A stretch of DNA of 39,384 bases from Vibrio genomosp. F10 str. ZF-129 (GTDB taxonomy: Bacteria > Pseudomonadota > Gammaproteobacteria > Enterobacterales > Vibrionaceae), in NCBI RefSeq assembly GCF_000287055.2, contig NZ_AJYQ02000110.1, forward strand, positions 1 through 39,384. The letters are read 5' to 3'. How positions within the stretch are numbered: the first letter of the stretch is position 1; each line of letters opens with the position of its first letter. Below the pieces are notes generated by a model, which ran no database searches, had not been told where the DNA came from, and was given only the letters and a program-made list of their open reading frames with translations. This document shows, one piece after another, positions 8,068 through 16,864 of this stretch. A program made the position numbers and the translations under genes.

Positions 8068-9297
8068 CTATTGATATTTTTCTGATGTTCTTTCCGCTAG
8101 TTTCACAATCACGCGCACGGCTTTTTCCATTCCTTCAACAGAAATGAACTCGTGGATACCATGGAAGTTATAGCCACCTGTAAAGATGTTTGGGCAAGGT
8201 AACCCCATAAACGATAAACGAGCGCCGTCGGTACCCCCACGAATTGGTTTAATATCTGGCTCGATTCCACACGCAATCATGGCGTCTTTCGCGAGTTCAA
8301 TAATATGTTGATGTGGCTCTACCATTTCACGCATGTTGAAATAGCTGTCAGTAAGGATAAGTTCAACACTCCCCTTCGCTAATGACTGATTTAGTTCATC
8401 AACCTGATGCTGCATGAAGGCTTTACGCTTCTCAAGTCCGTCACGATCAAAGTCTCTGATGATGTAACCAAGTTCTGTTTTCGCAACCGAAGCTTCCATC
8501 GATGTCAGGTGATAAAAACCGTTATAATGTTCAGTGCACTCTGGTGTTTCATTTGGCGGCATTTTTAATTGAAATTGAGCGGCAATGTTCATTGAATTAA
8601 CCATTTTATTTTTTGCCGTACCAGGATGAACATTAATACCATGGCAAATTACATCTGCCGACGTAGCATTAAAGTTTTCAAACTCTAATTCTCCTACAGG
8701 GCCACCATCAATGGTATACGCCCATTTTGCCCCAAACTTTTCAACATTAAATAAGTTGGCACCACGACCGATTTCTTCGTCTGGAGTAAACCCAATACAA
8801 ATATCGCCGTGTTTAATACTTGGGTTGGCAATGAGATAAGCCACTGCGGAAATGATCTCGGCAATGCCAGCTTTGTTATCTGCGCCCAGCAACGTTGTAC
8901 CATCGGTAGTGATAAGTGTTTGCCCATGCAACGTATTAAGATCAGGGTATTGTTCTGGCGACAACACTTCATTGCTTGAACCCAGTGCAATATCGCCACC
9001 TTGATAGTTTTTAATGATTTGAGGTTTTACATCTTTCCCTGACGCGTCTGGCGCGGTGTCCATATGAGCAATTAGACCAATAGCAGGGACATCATGGCGA
9101 ACATTAGAGGGTAAACGCGCCATTAGGTAGCCGTGGTTATCAAGCTTAACGTCAACCAAACCTAACTCGACAAGTTCACGCTCTAATTGCTCGGCAAGTA
9201 CCCTTTGCCCATTCGTACTGGGGCACTGGCTTACACCAGAGTTAGATTGAGTTTCAAAGCTCACATAACGGAGAAAACGCTCAACTAAGTTGTTCAT
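8068..9297 (-). CDS. pepT: Peptidase T (tripeptide aminopeptidase)
   Basis: A full-length 409-residue M20B zinc metalloaminopeptidase that removes N-terminal residues from tripeptides in the cytoplasm. The zinc-binding landmarks are in order: [26 protein letters not shown], the DEEIGRGAN pair of acidic residues, [10 protein letters not shown], and FHGIHEF near the C-terminus. E. coli PepT is almost the same length. It is transcribed toward the MerR gene with 166 bp between them, so it is probably independent. Confidence 0.95.
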   Translation of the reverse strand: MNNLVERFLRYVSFETQSNSGVSQCPSTNGQRVLAEQLERELVELGLVDVKLDNHGYLMARLPSNVRHDVPAIGLIAHMDTAPDASGKDVKPQIIKNYQGGDIALGSSNEVLSPEQYPDLNTLHGQTLITTDGTTLLGADNKAGIAEIISAVAYLIANPSIKHGDICIGFTPDEEIGRGANLFNVEKFGAKWAYTIDGGPVGELEFENFNATSADVICHGINVHPGTAKNKMVNSMNIAAQFQLKMPPNETPECTEHYNGFYHLTSMEASVAKTELGYIIRDFDRDGLEKRKAFMQHQVDELNQSLAKGSVELILTDSYFNMREMVEPHQHIIELAKDAMIACGIEPDIKPIRGGTDGARLSFMGLPCPNIFTGGYNFHGIHEFISVEGMEKAVRVIVKLAERTSEKYQ

Positions 9298-9480
9298 AAT
9301 TCACTCTTCTTAAGATTATTTGTGCACATCGATAAGACAGCAATGATGCACCAGTAGAATACATCCATGATTATCATTCTTGTTGAGTTATGTTCGCTTT
9401 GAGGTGGGTCAGCTTTATCTGCAATAGATAATAAGAATTGAGAATGGGTTAGGCATGTCACTTCTTACACTTTATTGAAA

Positions 9481-9497
9481 GGGCCACAATCTGGCCC
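9481..9497 (-). terminator. Hairpin after the decayed small gene
   Basis: GGGCCA (9481-9486) and TGGCCC (9492-9497) pair around CAATC. On the minus strand the stem is followed by TTTCAAT, a weak U-tract, 15 nt past the open frame that ends at 9513. Confidence 0.45.
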
Positions 9498-9512
9498 ACA
9501 TACGACGTCGAA

Positions 9513-9696
9513 TTAGCGGTAGCTTATCCAACTGCCTTCTGCGATGGCATCAACCGCGACATCGTGCACCTGCGCTTTATCAACTAAAACACTGATCGGT
9601 TCAAGGTAGAGTGCGTAGGTTGAATGATGAATCGGCAATGTTATCTTTGTGGTGTGTGTCCTTTTAATATTTTCTTAATGGGTTTGATTCAGACAT
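9513..9696 (-). pseudogene. Possible decayed small gene
   Basis: On the minus strand AAAGGA is followed at 9696 by ATG and the short frame MSESNPLRKY, which stops at 9664. Just after, another frame runs without stop for 42 codons (9638-9513) and reads LPIHHSTYALYLEPISVL then ...DAIAEGSWISYR. Joining the pieces needs at least one frameshift. I do not recognise the product. A ribosome binding site at one end and a terminator-like hairpin at the other suggest a small gene now broken, but a short leader peptide or chance cannot be excluded. Confidence 0.35.
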
Positions 9697-9737
9697 CACA
9701 TGAGTTCCTTTAGATCACAGTACTTGGCATGAAAAAA

Positions 9738-10430
9738 TTAAGCTTGAACGGTATTCTCTCCAACACCAAATGCAATCAAACGGGAGAGTTCGCCTAAACT
9801 GCGGCCAGACTCGCTTTGCCAATGATTGAAGGCGAGTTGAATCGCGTCTAAACTGCGCTTGCTGTAAAGCCCGCCTTCGATGATATTTTGTGCTCTCAGG
9901 TAGCTTTCTATATCTCGGCTTAAAATAAAGGTGTCTTTACCGAGCTGGCGAAGTGCGTAAGGGCCCGTGTTTCCGCCTAGGCGCTGACCGTGTTTTTTTA
10001 GATAGAGCCAGAGTCCTACAATATCGTCCTCAGGCCAGTTCGCAATGAATCTGGCAAAGCTGCCATGTTCTAATTGAACATTTCGGATCATTTGTGCATT
10101 CGCGATAACCGTTTTTACTTTGGTGGAATTACGTACAATTCGCTTGTCTTGGCTTTTACGCTCTAGCATGTCGTTTGGCATCAGTAAGAGCTTTTCGATA
10201 TTGAACTCCCAAAATACTTCCTCAAATGATGGCCACTTATTGTGAATCACTCGCCATACAAATCCAGACTGAAAGATGGATCGGGTAAATTGCGCTAAGA
10301 AACGATCATCAGAAATAGAGGCTAATTGCGCTCGGCTTAACGGCTCTTCCAGCAGAGACTCTAGCGCTTCCTCTCCGCCTTTTCGTTGGCAGGCTCGGTC
10401 ATAAATGTCGTTAAAAGATTCGTATTTCAT
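9738..10430 (-). CDS. DNA-3-methyladenine glycosylase I family protein
   Basis: A 230-residue protein of the Tag (DNA-3-methyladenine glycosylase I) family, which excises alkylated bases. The family match rests on the FLAQFTRSIFQSGFVWRVI segment, the NIEKLLLMPNDML and RIVRNSTKVKTVIANAQ region and the C-terminal part; it diverges from E. coli Tag and may be a subfamily. An ATG at 10430 is preferred over the TTG codon just before it. The gene is separated from gcvP by a bidirectional terminator, and transcription of the decayed small gene would follow it. Confidence 0.8.
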   Translation of the reverse strand: MKYESFNDIYDRACQRKGGEEALESLLEEPLSRAQLASISDDRFLAQFTRSIFQSGFVWRVIHNKWPSFEEVFWEFNIEKLLLMPNDMLERKSQDKRIVRNSTKVKTVIANAQMIRNVQLEHGSFARFIANWPEDDIVGLWLYLKKHGQRLGGNTGPYALRQLGKDTFILSRDIESYLRAQNIIEGGLYSKRSLDAIQLAFNHWQSESGRSLGELSRLIAFGVGENTVQA

Positions 10431-10544
10431 CAAGATTCACATGTTTGTATTGGCGTCAAAATAGAGTATCTCATTCCACATGCATTTATCAAAGTTAACG
10501 CCATTTGGGTTTTAATCACATATCGTTATATCTCATTCACCCAA

Positions 10545-10576
10545 CAAAAAAGCGAACCATTTCGGGTTCGCCTTTT
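10545..10576 (-). terminator. Terminator of the gcvP transcription unit
   Basis: GCGAACC (10552-10558) pairs with GGTTCGC (10565-10571), flanked by AAAAAA and TTTT. On the minus strand the stem is followed by a run of T residues, 44 bp past the gcvP stop. The symmetric flanks allow action in both directions. Confidence 0.85.
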
Positions 10577-10619
10577 GATTTTGCTATCAGAAGATACTTA
10601 CTTAAATAATAACTCGCGC

Positions 10620-13496
10620 TTACTGGTAGCTCTCGATACTTGGGCATGAACAGATCAGGTTACGATCCCCATGAACGTTGTCAACGCGGTTTACCGTCGG
10701 CCAGTATTTAGATTGCTTCGTTGCCTTTGATGGGAAACACGCAAGTTCACGTGAGTATGGGCGATCCCAATCTTCACTCGATAGATCGACTTGTGTGTGT
10801 GGTGCATTCACAAGTGGGTTGTTATCCAGTGGCCAAGCGCCTTCTTTCACCGCGGTCATTTCGTGGCGAATCGCAATCATTGCTTCACAGAAACGATCGA
10901 GCTCTTCTAAATCTTCAGATTCAGTTGGCTCTATCATCAATGTACCCGCTACAGGGAACGACATCGTAGGGGCATGGAAGCCGTAATCCATCAAGCGTTT
11001 CGCGATATCTTCTTCACTGATGCCGGTTTCTTCTTTTAGCGGACGAATATCAATAATACATTCGTGCGCTACGCGGCCATTGGTACCACGGTAAAGAACT
11101 GGGTAGTGAGGACGAAGCATTTCCATCACGTAGTTCGCGTTCAGAATGGCAACTTTGGTCGCTTCGGTTAGGCCCGGTTCACCCATCATTGCAATGTAAG
11201 CCCAAGAAATAGGCAAAATCGATGCACTGCCTAAATCAGCAGCAGAAACCGCATAATCGGTTCCTTGAGAGCCATTTTCAATGTGACCTGGAAGGAATGG
11301 TGCCAGGTGCGATTTAACACCGATTGGTCCCATGCCAGGGCCACCGCCACCGTGTGGAATACAGAATGTTTTATGCAAGTTCAGGTGTGATACATCAGAG
11401 CCAATGAAACCAGGAGACGTTAAACCAACTTGTGCATTCATGTTTGCGCCATCTAGGTAGACTTGTCCGCCTGCGGCGTGAACCATTTCACACACTTCTT
11501 TTACTTGCTCTTCGTAAACACCGTGTGTTGAAGGGTAAGTGATCATGATGCTTGAAAGGTTATCGTGGTGCTTCTCAATCTTAGCCGCTAAGTCTGCCAT
11601 GTCGATGTTGCCATCATCATCACAGGTTACCAGAACCACTTTCATTGAAACCATGGAAGCGGTTGCAGGGTTGGTTCCGTGCGCAGAAGTCGGAATGAGA
11701 CACACGTTACGGTGACCTTCACCTCGGCTGGCATGGTAGCGTTGAATCGCGATCAAGCCTGCGTATTCACCAGAAGCACCAGAGTTAGGTTGAAGTGAAA
11801 AATCATCATAGCCGGTGATTTCACAGAGTTTTTCTTTGAGATCTTGAGCTAAAGCCGTGTAACCCGCCGCTTGTTCTAATGGTGCAAATGGGTGTAGCTC
11901 GCCAAACTCAGGCCAAGTCACCGGAATCATTTCTGCTACTGCATTGAGCTTCATGGTACAGCTTCCCAGTGGGATCATACCGTGGGTCAATGAGAAATCT
12001 TTGTTCTCTAGCTGTTTTAGGTAGCGCATCATTTGCGTTTCGCTGTGATGCGTGTTGAAAACAGGGTGAGTCAGGTAAGTGGATTCACGACGACAGTTTT
12101 CTGGAATAGCTGCAAACTCATTGTCGGCGATGTCATTCGATAGAGCATTTAGGTCTTCATTGACATTGAAGATGGCAAACAGTGCCGCTACATCACCCGT
12201 TGTCGTTGTTTCATCGAGGCTGATACCGATCTGGCTTGGAAGTTTACGCAAGTTGATATCGGCTGCTTGAGCTTTTGCATAAAGCTCGTCGGTTTTATCA
12301 CCCGTGTTTAATGTGATGGTGTCAAAGAAACTGTTGTGAGTAAGCTCAAAGCCCGATTTTGTAAGGCCTGCCGCTAAAATAGCCGTCATGTGGTGGGTGC
12401 GACGAGCAATCGTGCGAAGGCCTTCTGCGCCATGATACACCGCGTAGAACGAAGCCATGTTAGCCAGCAGAGCTTGAGCGGTACAGATGTTGGACGTCGC
12501 TTTTTCGCGGCGGATGTGTTGCTCACGAGTCTGCATTGCCATACGCAGTGCTTGATTGCCATGTGAATCAATGGAGACACCAATGATACGACCCGGCATG
12601 GTACGTTTGTGTTTGTCACGCGTTGCCATGAATGCTGCGTGAGGGCCGCCATAACCCATAGGAACACCAAAGCGTTGTGATGATCCGATGACAACATCAG
12701 CGCCCATCTCACCAGCAGGTTTTAATAAGGTGGAAGCGAGTAGGTCAGTGACAACGGTAACCAATGTTTTGTTGGCTTGCGCGGCGGCGATAATATCGGT
12801 TAGATCTCGTACTTGACCTGTGGTGCTAGGGTACTGAAGCAAGGCACCAAATACGTCATGTTGAGGCAGTGATTCTAGTTCGCCAACCAACACGTCAAAG
12901 CCGATGTATTCAGCGCGAGTTTTAACCACTTCTAGCGTCTGAGGGTGTACATCGTCTGCGACGAAAAAGACTTTACTTTTACTTTTGCCTGCTCGTTTAC
13001 AAAGCGTCATGGCTTCGCCAGCGGCAGTGGCTTCATCAAGCAGTGATGCGTTGGCAATATCCATTGCCGTCAAATCCATCACCATTTGCTGGAAATTCAG
13101 TAGAGACTCTAATCGGCCTTGAGAGATTTCAGGCTGATAAGGTGTGTACGCTGTGTACCAACCTGGATTTTCTAACACATTGCGTAAAATGACATTTGGG
13201 GTGAAGGTGTTGTAATAACCTTGGCCGATAAAGGTACGCTTAACTTGGTTCTGGTTGGCGAACGCTTTCATCGCGACCAGCATATCCGTTTCACTCTTTG
13301 GCGCAGCCAGTGTCATTGGCTTTTCAATGCGAATCTGTGACGGGACTGTTTCATCAATCAGAGAGTCTAAGCTAGCAGCGTTAATCGCTTCGAGCATTTT
13401 TTGTTGATCTGCTTTGTTAGGCCCGTTGTGGCGTGCAACGAATTCATTTTGAGTGCCCAGATCTGCAAGTAACGGGCTTTGAGTTAATTCAGTCAT
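10620..13496 (-). CDS. gcvP: Glycine dehydrogenase (decarboxylating), P-protein
   Basis: A 958-residue PLP enzyme, full-length compared with the E. coli protein. It decarboxylates glycine and passes the aminomethyl group to the lipoyl arm of GcvH. The N-terminal half carries the [15 protein letters not shown] and [15 protein letters not shown] segments; the catalytic PLP lysine is Lys709 in [27 protein letters not shown] precedes the ATG. It lies downstream of gcvH, but a terminator-like hairpin stands between the two, so it may be expressed partly by readthrough or from a separate promoter. No promoter could be placed by eye in that 126-bp gap. Confidence 0.97.
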   Translation of the reverse strand: MTELTQSPLLADLGTQNEFVARHNGPNKADQQKMLEAINAASLDSLIDETVPSQIRIEKPMTLAAPKSETDMLVAMKAFANQNQVKRTFIGQGYYNTFTPNVILRNVLENPGWYTAYTPYQPEISQGRLESLLNFQQMVMDLTAMDIANASLLDEATAAGEAMTLCKRAGKSKSKVFFVADDVHPQTLEVVKTRAEYIGFDVLVGELESLPQHDVFGALLQYPSTTGQVRDLTDIIAAAQANKTLVTVVTDLLASTLLKPAGEMGADVVIGSSQRFGVPMGYGGPHAAFMATRDKHKRTMPGRIIGVSIDSHGNQALRMAMQTREQHIRREKATSNICTAQALLANMASFYAVYHGAEGLRTIARRTHHMTAILAAGLTKSGFELTHNSFFDTITLNTGDKTDELYAKAQAADINLRKLPSQIGISLDETTTTGDVAALFAIFNVNEDLNALSNDIADNEFAAIPENCRRESTYLTHPVFNTHHSETQMMRYLKQLENKDFSLTHGMIPLGSCTMKLNAVAEMIPVTWPEFGELHPFAPLEQAAGYTALAQDLKEKLCEITGYDDFSLQPNSGASGEYAGLIAIQRYHASRGEGHRNVCLIPTSAHGTNPATASMVSMKVVLVTCDDDGNIDMADLAAKIEKHHDNLSSIMITYPSTHGVYEEQVKEVCEMVHAAGGQVYLDGANMNAQVGLTSPGFIGSDVSHLNLHKTFCIPHGGGGPGMGPIGVKSHLAPFLPGHIENGSQGTDYAVSAADLGSASILPISWAYIAMMGEPGLTEATKVAILNANYVMEMLRPHYPVLYRGTNGRVAHECIIDIRPLKEETGISEEDIAKRLMDYGFHAPTMSFPVAGTLMIEPTESEDLEELDRFCEAMIAIRHEMTAVKEGAWPLDNNPLVNAPHTQVDLSSEDWDRPYSRELACFPSKATKQSKYWPTVNRVDNVHGDRNLICSCPSIESYQ

Positions 13497-13565
13497 TGTT
13501 CCTTTACCTTATCAATCAGATAAATATGGCTAACTGTGGGTGCCAAGGTTATCAATATTCATCTT

Positions 13566-13607
13566 TAAAAAAAGCTGCTCTTGTTGGGGTAACAAATGAG
13601 CAGCTTT
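13566..13607 (-). terminator. Terminator between gcvH and gcvP
   Basis: AAAGCTGCTC (13571-13580) pairs perfectly with GAGCAGCTTT (13598-13607). On the minus strand it is followed by at least seven T residues, 16 nt past the gcvH stop: a complete Rho-independent terminator inside the cluster. Confidence 0.85.
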
Positions 13608-13622
13608 CATGTCCTTCCCTAA

Positions 13623-14003
13623 TTACTCATCATCAATAGAGTTCAGGTATTCTTCCGCGTCTTTTAGATTATCAAGCTCTGAAGGGTCAGAAAGTTTCAC
13701 TTTTACAATCCAACCACCTTCGTACGACTCTTCGTTAATTAACTCAGGGCTGTCTTCGAGCTCTTCGTTAATTTCAACGATCACACCCGTCACTGGCGCA
13801 TAAATATCAGAGGCTGCTTTTACCGACTCAACCAAAGAAAAGCTTTCACCCGCTTCAATTTCATCATCAGCTTCTGGCAGGTCAACAAACACGACATCAC
13901 CAAGCATCTCTTGTGCATGCTCTGAAATACCGATCGTTACTGTGCCGTCACCGTTGTCTTTAACCCACTCGTGGCTATCTGCAAACTTCAGTGTGTTATC
14001 CAT
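13623..14003 (-). CDS. gcvH: Glycine cleavage system H protein
   Basis: A 126-residue lipoyl carrier that shuttles the aminomethyl and dihydrolipoyl group between GcvP, GcvT and the L-protein. The lipoylation site is Lys62 in LVESVKAASDIYAPV. The N-terminal KFADSHEWVKDNGDGTVTIG and the acidic C-terminus are typical. GGAGAT lies upstream of the ATG. It is 48 bp downstream of glyA on the same strand, so the two are probably co-transcribed; a terminator follows it before gcvP. Confidence 0.97.
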   Translation of the reverse strand: MDNTLKFADSHEWVKDNGDGTVTIGISEHAQEMLGDVVFVDLPEADDEIEAGESFSLVESVKAASDIYAPVTGVIVEINEELEDSPELINEESYEGGWIVKVKLSDPSELDNLKDAEEYLNSIDDE

Positions 14004-14051
14004 TGCTTCATCTCCAAAAATAACTGTTAGTTTTTAAAAGTTGTTTAATTC

Positions 14052-15347
14052 TTACTGGTATAGCGGAAAACGAGCGCACAGTGTTTTCACCTGCTTGCGA
14101 ACGCGTTGCTCAACGTCAGGATTACCTTCTGGGCTTTCTACAAGGCCATCGAGTACGTCACCAATCCACTCACCGATCTGCTTAAATTCTTCACTGGCAA
14201 AACCGCGGCTCGTTCCCGCTGGTGTACCCAAACGGATGCCCGATGTAATCATAGGTTTTTCTGAGTCAAATGGAATTCCATTTTTGTTACATGTGATCCC
14301 GGCACGCTCTAGCGCTTCTTCTGCTTTGTTTCCTTTCAAACCTTTAGGGCGAAGGTCAACCAGCATTAGATGGGTATCAGTCCCCCCCGTCACAATGTCA
14401 CAGCCACGCGATTGAAGCACTTCTGCCAGTACTTTGGCGTTGCTTATCACAGAGTCGATATACGTATTAAATTCAGGGCCTAATGCCTCACCGAATGCAA
14501 CGGCCTTTGCTGCAATAACGTGCATCAGTGGGCCGCCTTGAAGCCCCGGAAATACCGCTGAATTGATCTTTTTGTTGATCGCTTCATCGTTGGTCAGAAT
14601 CATTCCGCCGCGAGGGCCACGTAATGTTTTGTGTGTCGTTGTTGTCACCACGTGTGCGTGTGGGATAGGGCTAGGGTGTGCGCCTGTAGCAATTAGGCCA
14701 GCAATGTGGGCCATATCGACCATTAGAATGGCATCAACTTCATCGGCGATTTCACGGAACTTAGCAAAGTTTATGGTGCGAGGTATCGCTGAGCCACCGG
14801 CAATGATCATTTTTGGCTTGTGCTCTTTCGCCAGTTCTAAAACCGCATCGTAATCGATTTCGAGTGTGTCACGATCGACGCCGTATTGAACCGCGTTGAA
14901 CCATTTTCCTGACATTGCAGGTCGAGCACCGTGAGTTAAGTGGCCACCTGCATCTAAAGACATGCCCAAAATGGTATCGCCCGGTTGAAGAAGTGCGAGC
15001 TTAACGGCGCCATTCGCTTGAGCCCCAGAGTGAGGCTGAACATTTACATAGCCACAATTAAAGAGTTTCTTTGCGCGTTCAATCGCGATGGATTCAACCG
15101 TGTCAACGTGTTCACAGCCACCGTAGTAACGGCGACCAGGGTAACCCTCGGCATATTTATTGGTTAAACAGGTACCTTGTGCTTGCATGACGGCTTTAGA
15201 AACAATGTTTTCTGAGGCGATCAACTCGATTTGTTCGTTCTGGCGAGTATTTTCCGCTTGGATACCGGCAAATACGGCATCGTCGGTTGCGCCAAGGTTA
15301 GTGGTGAAAAAACTATCGAGGCTGTGATTTGAGTAAGCGTTCTTCAT
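14052..15347 (-). CDS. glyA: Serine hydroxymethyltransferase (gcv-linked)
   Basis: A 431-residue PLP enzyme that converts serine and tetrahydrofolate to glycine and methylene-THF, and the reverse. The PLP lysine is Lys240 in [14 protein letters not shown]; other landmarks are [25 protein letters not shown] and [18 protein letters not shown]. It has about ten more N-terminal residues than E. coli GlyA, and its association with the gcv genes suggests it is the second, inducible GlyA, working with glycine cleavage rather than the housekeeping copy. GGAAGA precedes the ATG; a 9-bp hairpin lies just upstream. Confidence 0.95.
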   Translation of the reverse strand: MKNAYSNHSLDSFFTTNLGATDDAVFAGIQAENTRQNEQIELIASENIVSKAVMQAQGTCLTNKYAEGYPGRRYYGGCEHVDTVESIAIERAKKLFNCGYVNVQPHSGAQANGAVKLALLQPGDTILGMSLDAGGHLTHGARPAMSGKWFNAVQYGVDRDTLEIDYDAVLELAKEHKPKMIIAGGSAIPRTINFAKFREIADEVDAILMVDMAHIAGLIATGAHPSPIPHAHVVTTTTHKTLRGPRGGMILTNDEAINKKINSAVFPGLQGGPLMHVIAAKAVAFGEALGPEFNTYIDSVISNAKVLAEVLQSRGCDIVTGGTDTHLMLVDLRPKGLKGNKAEEALERAGITCNKNGIPFDSEKPMITSGIRLGTPAGTSRGFASEEFKQIGEWIGDVLDGLVESPEGNPDVEQRVRKQVKTLCARFPLYQ

Positions 15348-15368
15348 GGCAGAGTATCTTCCAATTTA

Positions 15369-15402
15369 TTAGTAAGCTTGCGTTATTGTTGTTGCTTACT
15401 AA
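15369..15402 (-). other. Hairpin in the glyA leader
   Basis: TTAGTAAGC (15369-15377) pairs perfectly with GCTTACTAA (15394-15402) around a 16-nt loop, ending about 20 nt before the glyA start. It could control translation or mRNA stability. Confidence 0.45.
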
Positions 15403-15627
15403 GGCTTTCGTTTGTAACTGCAAAACGATCGACTGTTTAACCTGCATATAGAGCAGCAGCATTAGAGCGTATTACAGCGCGAATATATCCCTAAAATGGG
15501 CAAAGTTGGCTTAACTCAATATCCAATCCTTAAGCGAATCCTGGAACTGGAACTAAACCAAAAACGGCATCTCTTCATCTAACAAGCCGATAACATAACT
15601 CCAGTCATAAAAACAATCAATCAAAAA

Positions 15628-15651
15628 TTTCCTATAGGAAACCTAGTTTCC
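15628..15651. promoter_or_regulatory. Probable operator of the gcv-cluster XRE regulator
   Basis: TTTCCTATAGGAAA (15628-15641) is a perfect 14-bp palindrome. It overlaps a second dyad, GGAAACctaGTTTCC (15637-15651). The site stands about 115-135 bp before the XRE gene and about 280 bp from glyA. The segment AAATTTCCTATAG is repeated upstream of gcvT at 16434-16446. Confidence 0.6.
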
Positions 15652-15764
15652 ATTTATGTTACCGAGAGCACGCTTTATTTCACGGTCGACTCTTTAATCG
15701 ATAAGTCGGTTCATGCAACAATGTTAACTACAGATAAGAAGCATAAAATAATAGAGGGACAAGC

Positions 15765-16388
15765 ATGTCTGAAGACATCTATGATGAGTACCCATCTTTA
15801 ACTTTGGCGAAAGAATCAGTGGATCAAAATATTGAGCCTTTAAAGCTTGGCGAACGGATTAAAGACATTCGTGGCAAGCTTGGGATTACCTTAGAAGAAG
15901 CAAGTCAAAGAACGGGGCTTGCTCGCTCAACATTAAGCAAAATAGAAAATGAGCAAATATCGCCAACGTTTCAAGCTATGCAGAAATTGGCCAGTGGATT
16001 GCAGATAGATATGCCGCAACTCTTTGAGCCGCCTAGAAAAAAGGTGGCAACAGGTCGTCGAGATATCTCGCGTTCAGGGGAAGGGAAACCACACCCAACG
16101 CCGACTTACGAGCATGAACTCCTTGCGACGCAATTATCCAATAAAAAAATGATGCCGTTTAAAAGCCGCGTTCACGCACGTAATTTTGAAGAGTATGGCG
16201 ATTGGGTCAGACACGATGGGGAAGAGTTTCTACTGATTCTTTCTGGTGACGTTTTATTCTATTCAGAATTCTATGAACCGGTGTCGATGAGCGAAGGCGA
16301 CAGTGTTTATTATGATGCAAATATGGGCCACATGTTGATCTCGACCAGCGAAGAAGACGCACATATTTTATGGGTTACCGCGAAGTAA
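15765..16388 (+). CDS. XRE-cupin regulator of the glycine cleavage cluster
   Basis: A 207-residue regulator. An N-terminal tail of about 27 residues is followed by an XRE helix-turn-helix (IRGKLGITLEEASQRTGLAR, then STLSKIENEQISPTFQAM) and a C-terminal cupin domain (FLLILSGDVLFYSEFYEP, SEGDSVYYDANMGHM). AGAGGGAC precedes the ATG. It lies between glyA and gcvT, and in other vibrios, as I recall, a similar gene occupies the same place, so it is likely the pathway regulator; the ligand could be glycine, serine or a folate, which is inference. A palindrome in front of it and a related site before gcvT are its candidate operators. Confidence 0.9.
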   Translation: MSEDIYDEYPSLTLAKESVDQNIEPLKLGERIKDIRGKLGITLEEASQRTGLARSTLSKIENEQISPTFQAMQKLASGLQIDMPQLFEPPRKKVATGRRDISRSGEGKPHPTPTYEHELLATQLSNKKMMPFKSRVHARNFEEYGDWVRHDGEEFLLILSGDVLFYSEFYEPVSMSEGDSVYYDANMGHMLISTSEEDAHILWVTAK

Positions 16389-16433
16389 AGTGAAGTAAAC
16401 AAGGTCATTTGAAATGATTTTTATGACCCGTTT

Positions 16434-16451
16434 AAATTTCCTATAGTGAAA
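16434..16451. promoter_or_regulatory. Second copy of the XRE operator half-site, upstream of gcvT
   Basis: AAATTTCCTATAGTGAAA repeats the first 13 bases of the palindromic region in front of the XRE gene (AAATTTCCTATAG), with a less perfect right arm (TGAAA in place of GAAA). It lies 46 bp past the XRE stop codon. Confidence 0.5.
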
Positions 16452-16487
16452 GCAACCGTTTTCTTTTTGAGATATTTTGGTAAATAG

Positions 16488-16530
16488 GCGGCTATTTGAT
16501 TTCAATAGAATCGAATAGTCGCTTTTTCTT
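16488..16530 (+). terminator. Terminator after the XRE gene or attenuator before gcvT
   Basis: GCGGCTATTTGATT (16488-16501) pairs over 14 bp, with two G-U wobbles, with AATCGAATAGTCGC (16509-16522) around a 7-nt loop, followed by TTTTTCTT. It lies about 100 bp past the XRE stop and about 335 bp before gcvT. Confidence 0.8.
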
Positions 16531-16703
16531 GGGCGGTGTAATTGTAATTAGTATGTTAAATGTCACACTTTGAAGGGTAGGAAACGGGTTAAAGCTGGAA
16601 AAGTCATTGTGCTTGTTTATTATAAGAAACAAGATTTCCCAGTCGGAAAGTTCACTAACGTGATGCTATTACGTATTGCAGCTATAGAACACTACATTTA
16701 GAC

Positions 16704-16748
16704 CGCTACATGCTAGTTCGTTGCATGCTAGTTCGCTACATGGAATAG
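16704..16748. repeat. 15-bp degenerate tandem repeat upstream of gcvT
   Basis: CGCTACATGCTAGTT, CGTTGCATGCTAGTT and CGCTACATGGAATAG stand side by side. The first two differ by two bases. Confidence 0.75.
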
Positions 16749-16864
16749 ACTGCTGCAATCGAGTGCTACATTCATTGCCACATTATTAGCCGCCAAATGC
16801 AATGCATCGATAAGGTATTAGTATACTCAAGCGATAGTCTGTATCTGGCCTAACGGAGAAGAAA

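Larger units (their letters stand above)
9298..9737. other. 440-bp intergenic region upstream of pepT
   Basis: It holds a decayed minus-strand gene with its terminator (described separately) and a Fur-like segment CATGATTATCATT at about 9367-9379 on the pepT side. No intact gene is visible. Confidence 0.5.
15348..15764. other. 417-bp divergent glyA / XRE regulatory region
   Basis: It holds the glyA leader hairpin near one end and the palindrome TTTCCTATAGGAAA near the other. I see no gene, and no glycine riboswitch consensus on either strand. Confidence 0.6.
16389..16864. other. 476-bp XRE-gcvT intergenic region
   Basis: From left to right: the operator half-site, the terminator, a hairpin CTTGTTT...AAACAAG (16613-16634), a degenerate 15-bp tandem repeat (16704-16748) and a possible TATACT -10 element at 16822. 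No gene and no glycine riboswitch consensus visible. Confidence 0.55.

Noticed and set aside
9366..9385. Fur-like ATGATTATCATT upstream of pepT.
   Set aside because: Only one half is well conserved, and pepT is not a known Fur target; kept only as a note in the intergenic entry.
10678..13270. Several open frames of 60-110 codons inside gcvP on the other strand or in other frames.
   Set aside because: They are shadows of a full-length, strongly conserved gene and have no ribosome binding sites or family features.
16389..16864. Glycine riboswitch upstream of gcvT.
   Set aside because: The conserved aptamer cores that I would expect are not present on reading the region.
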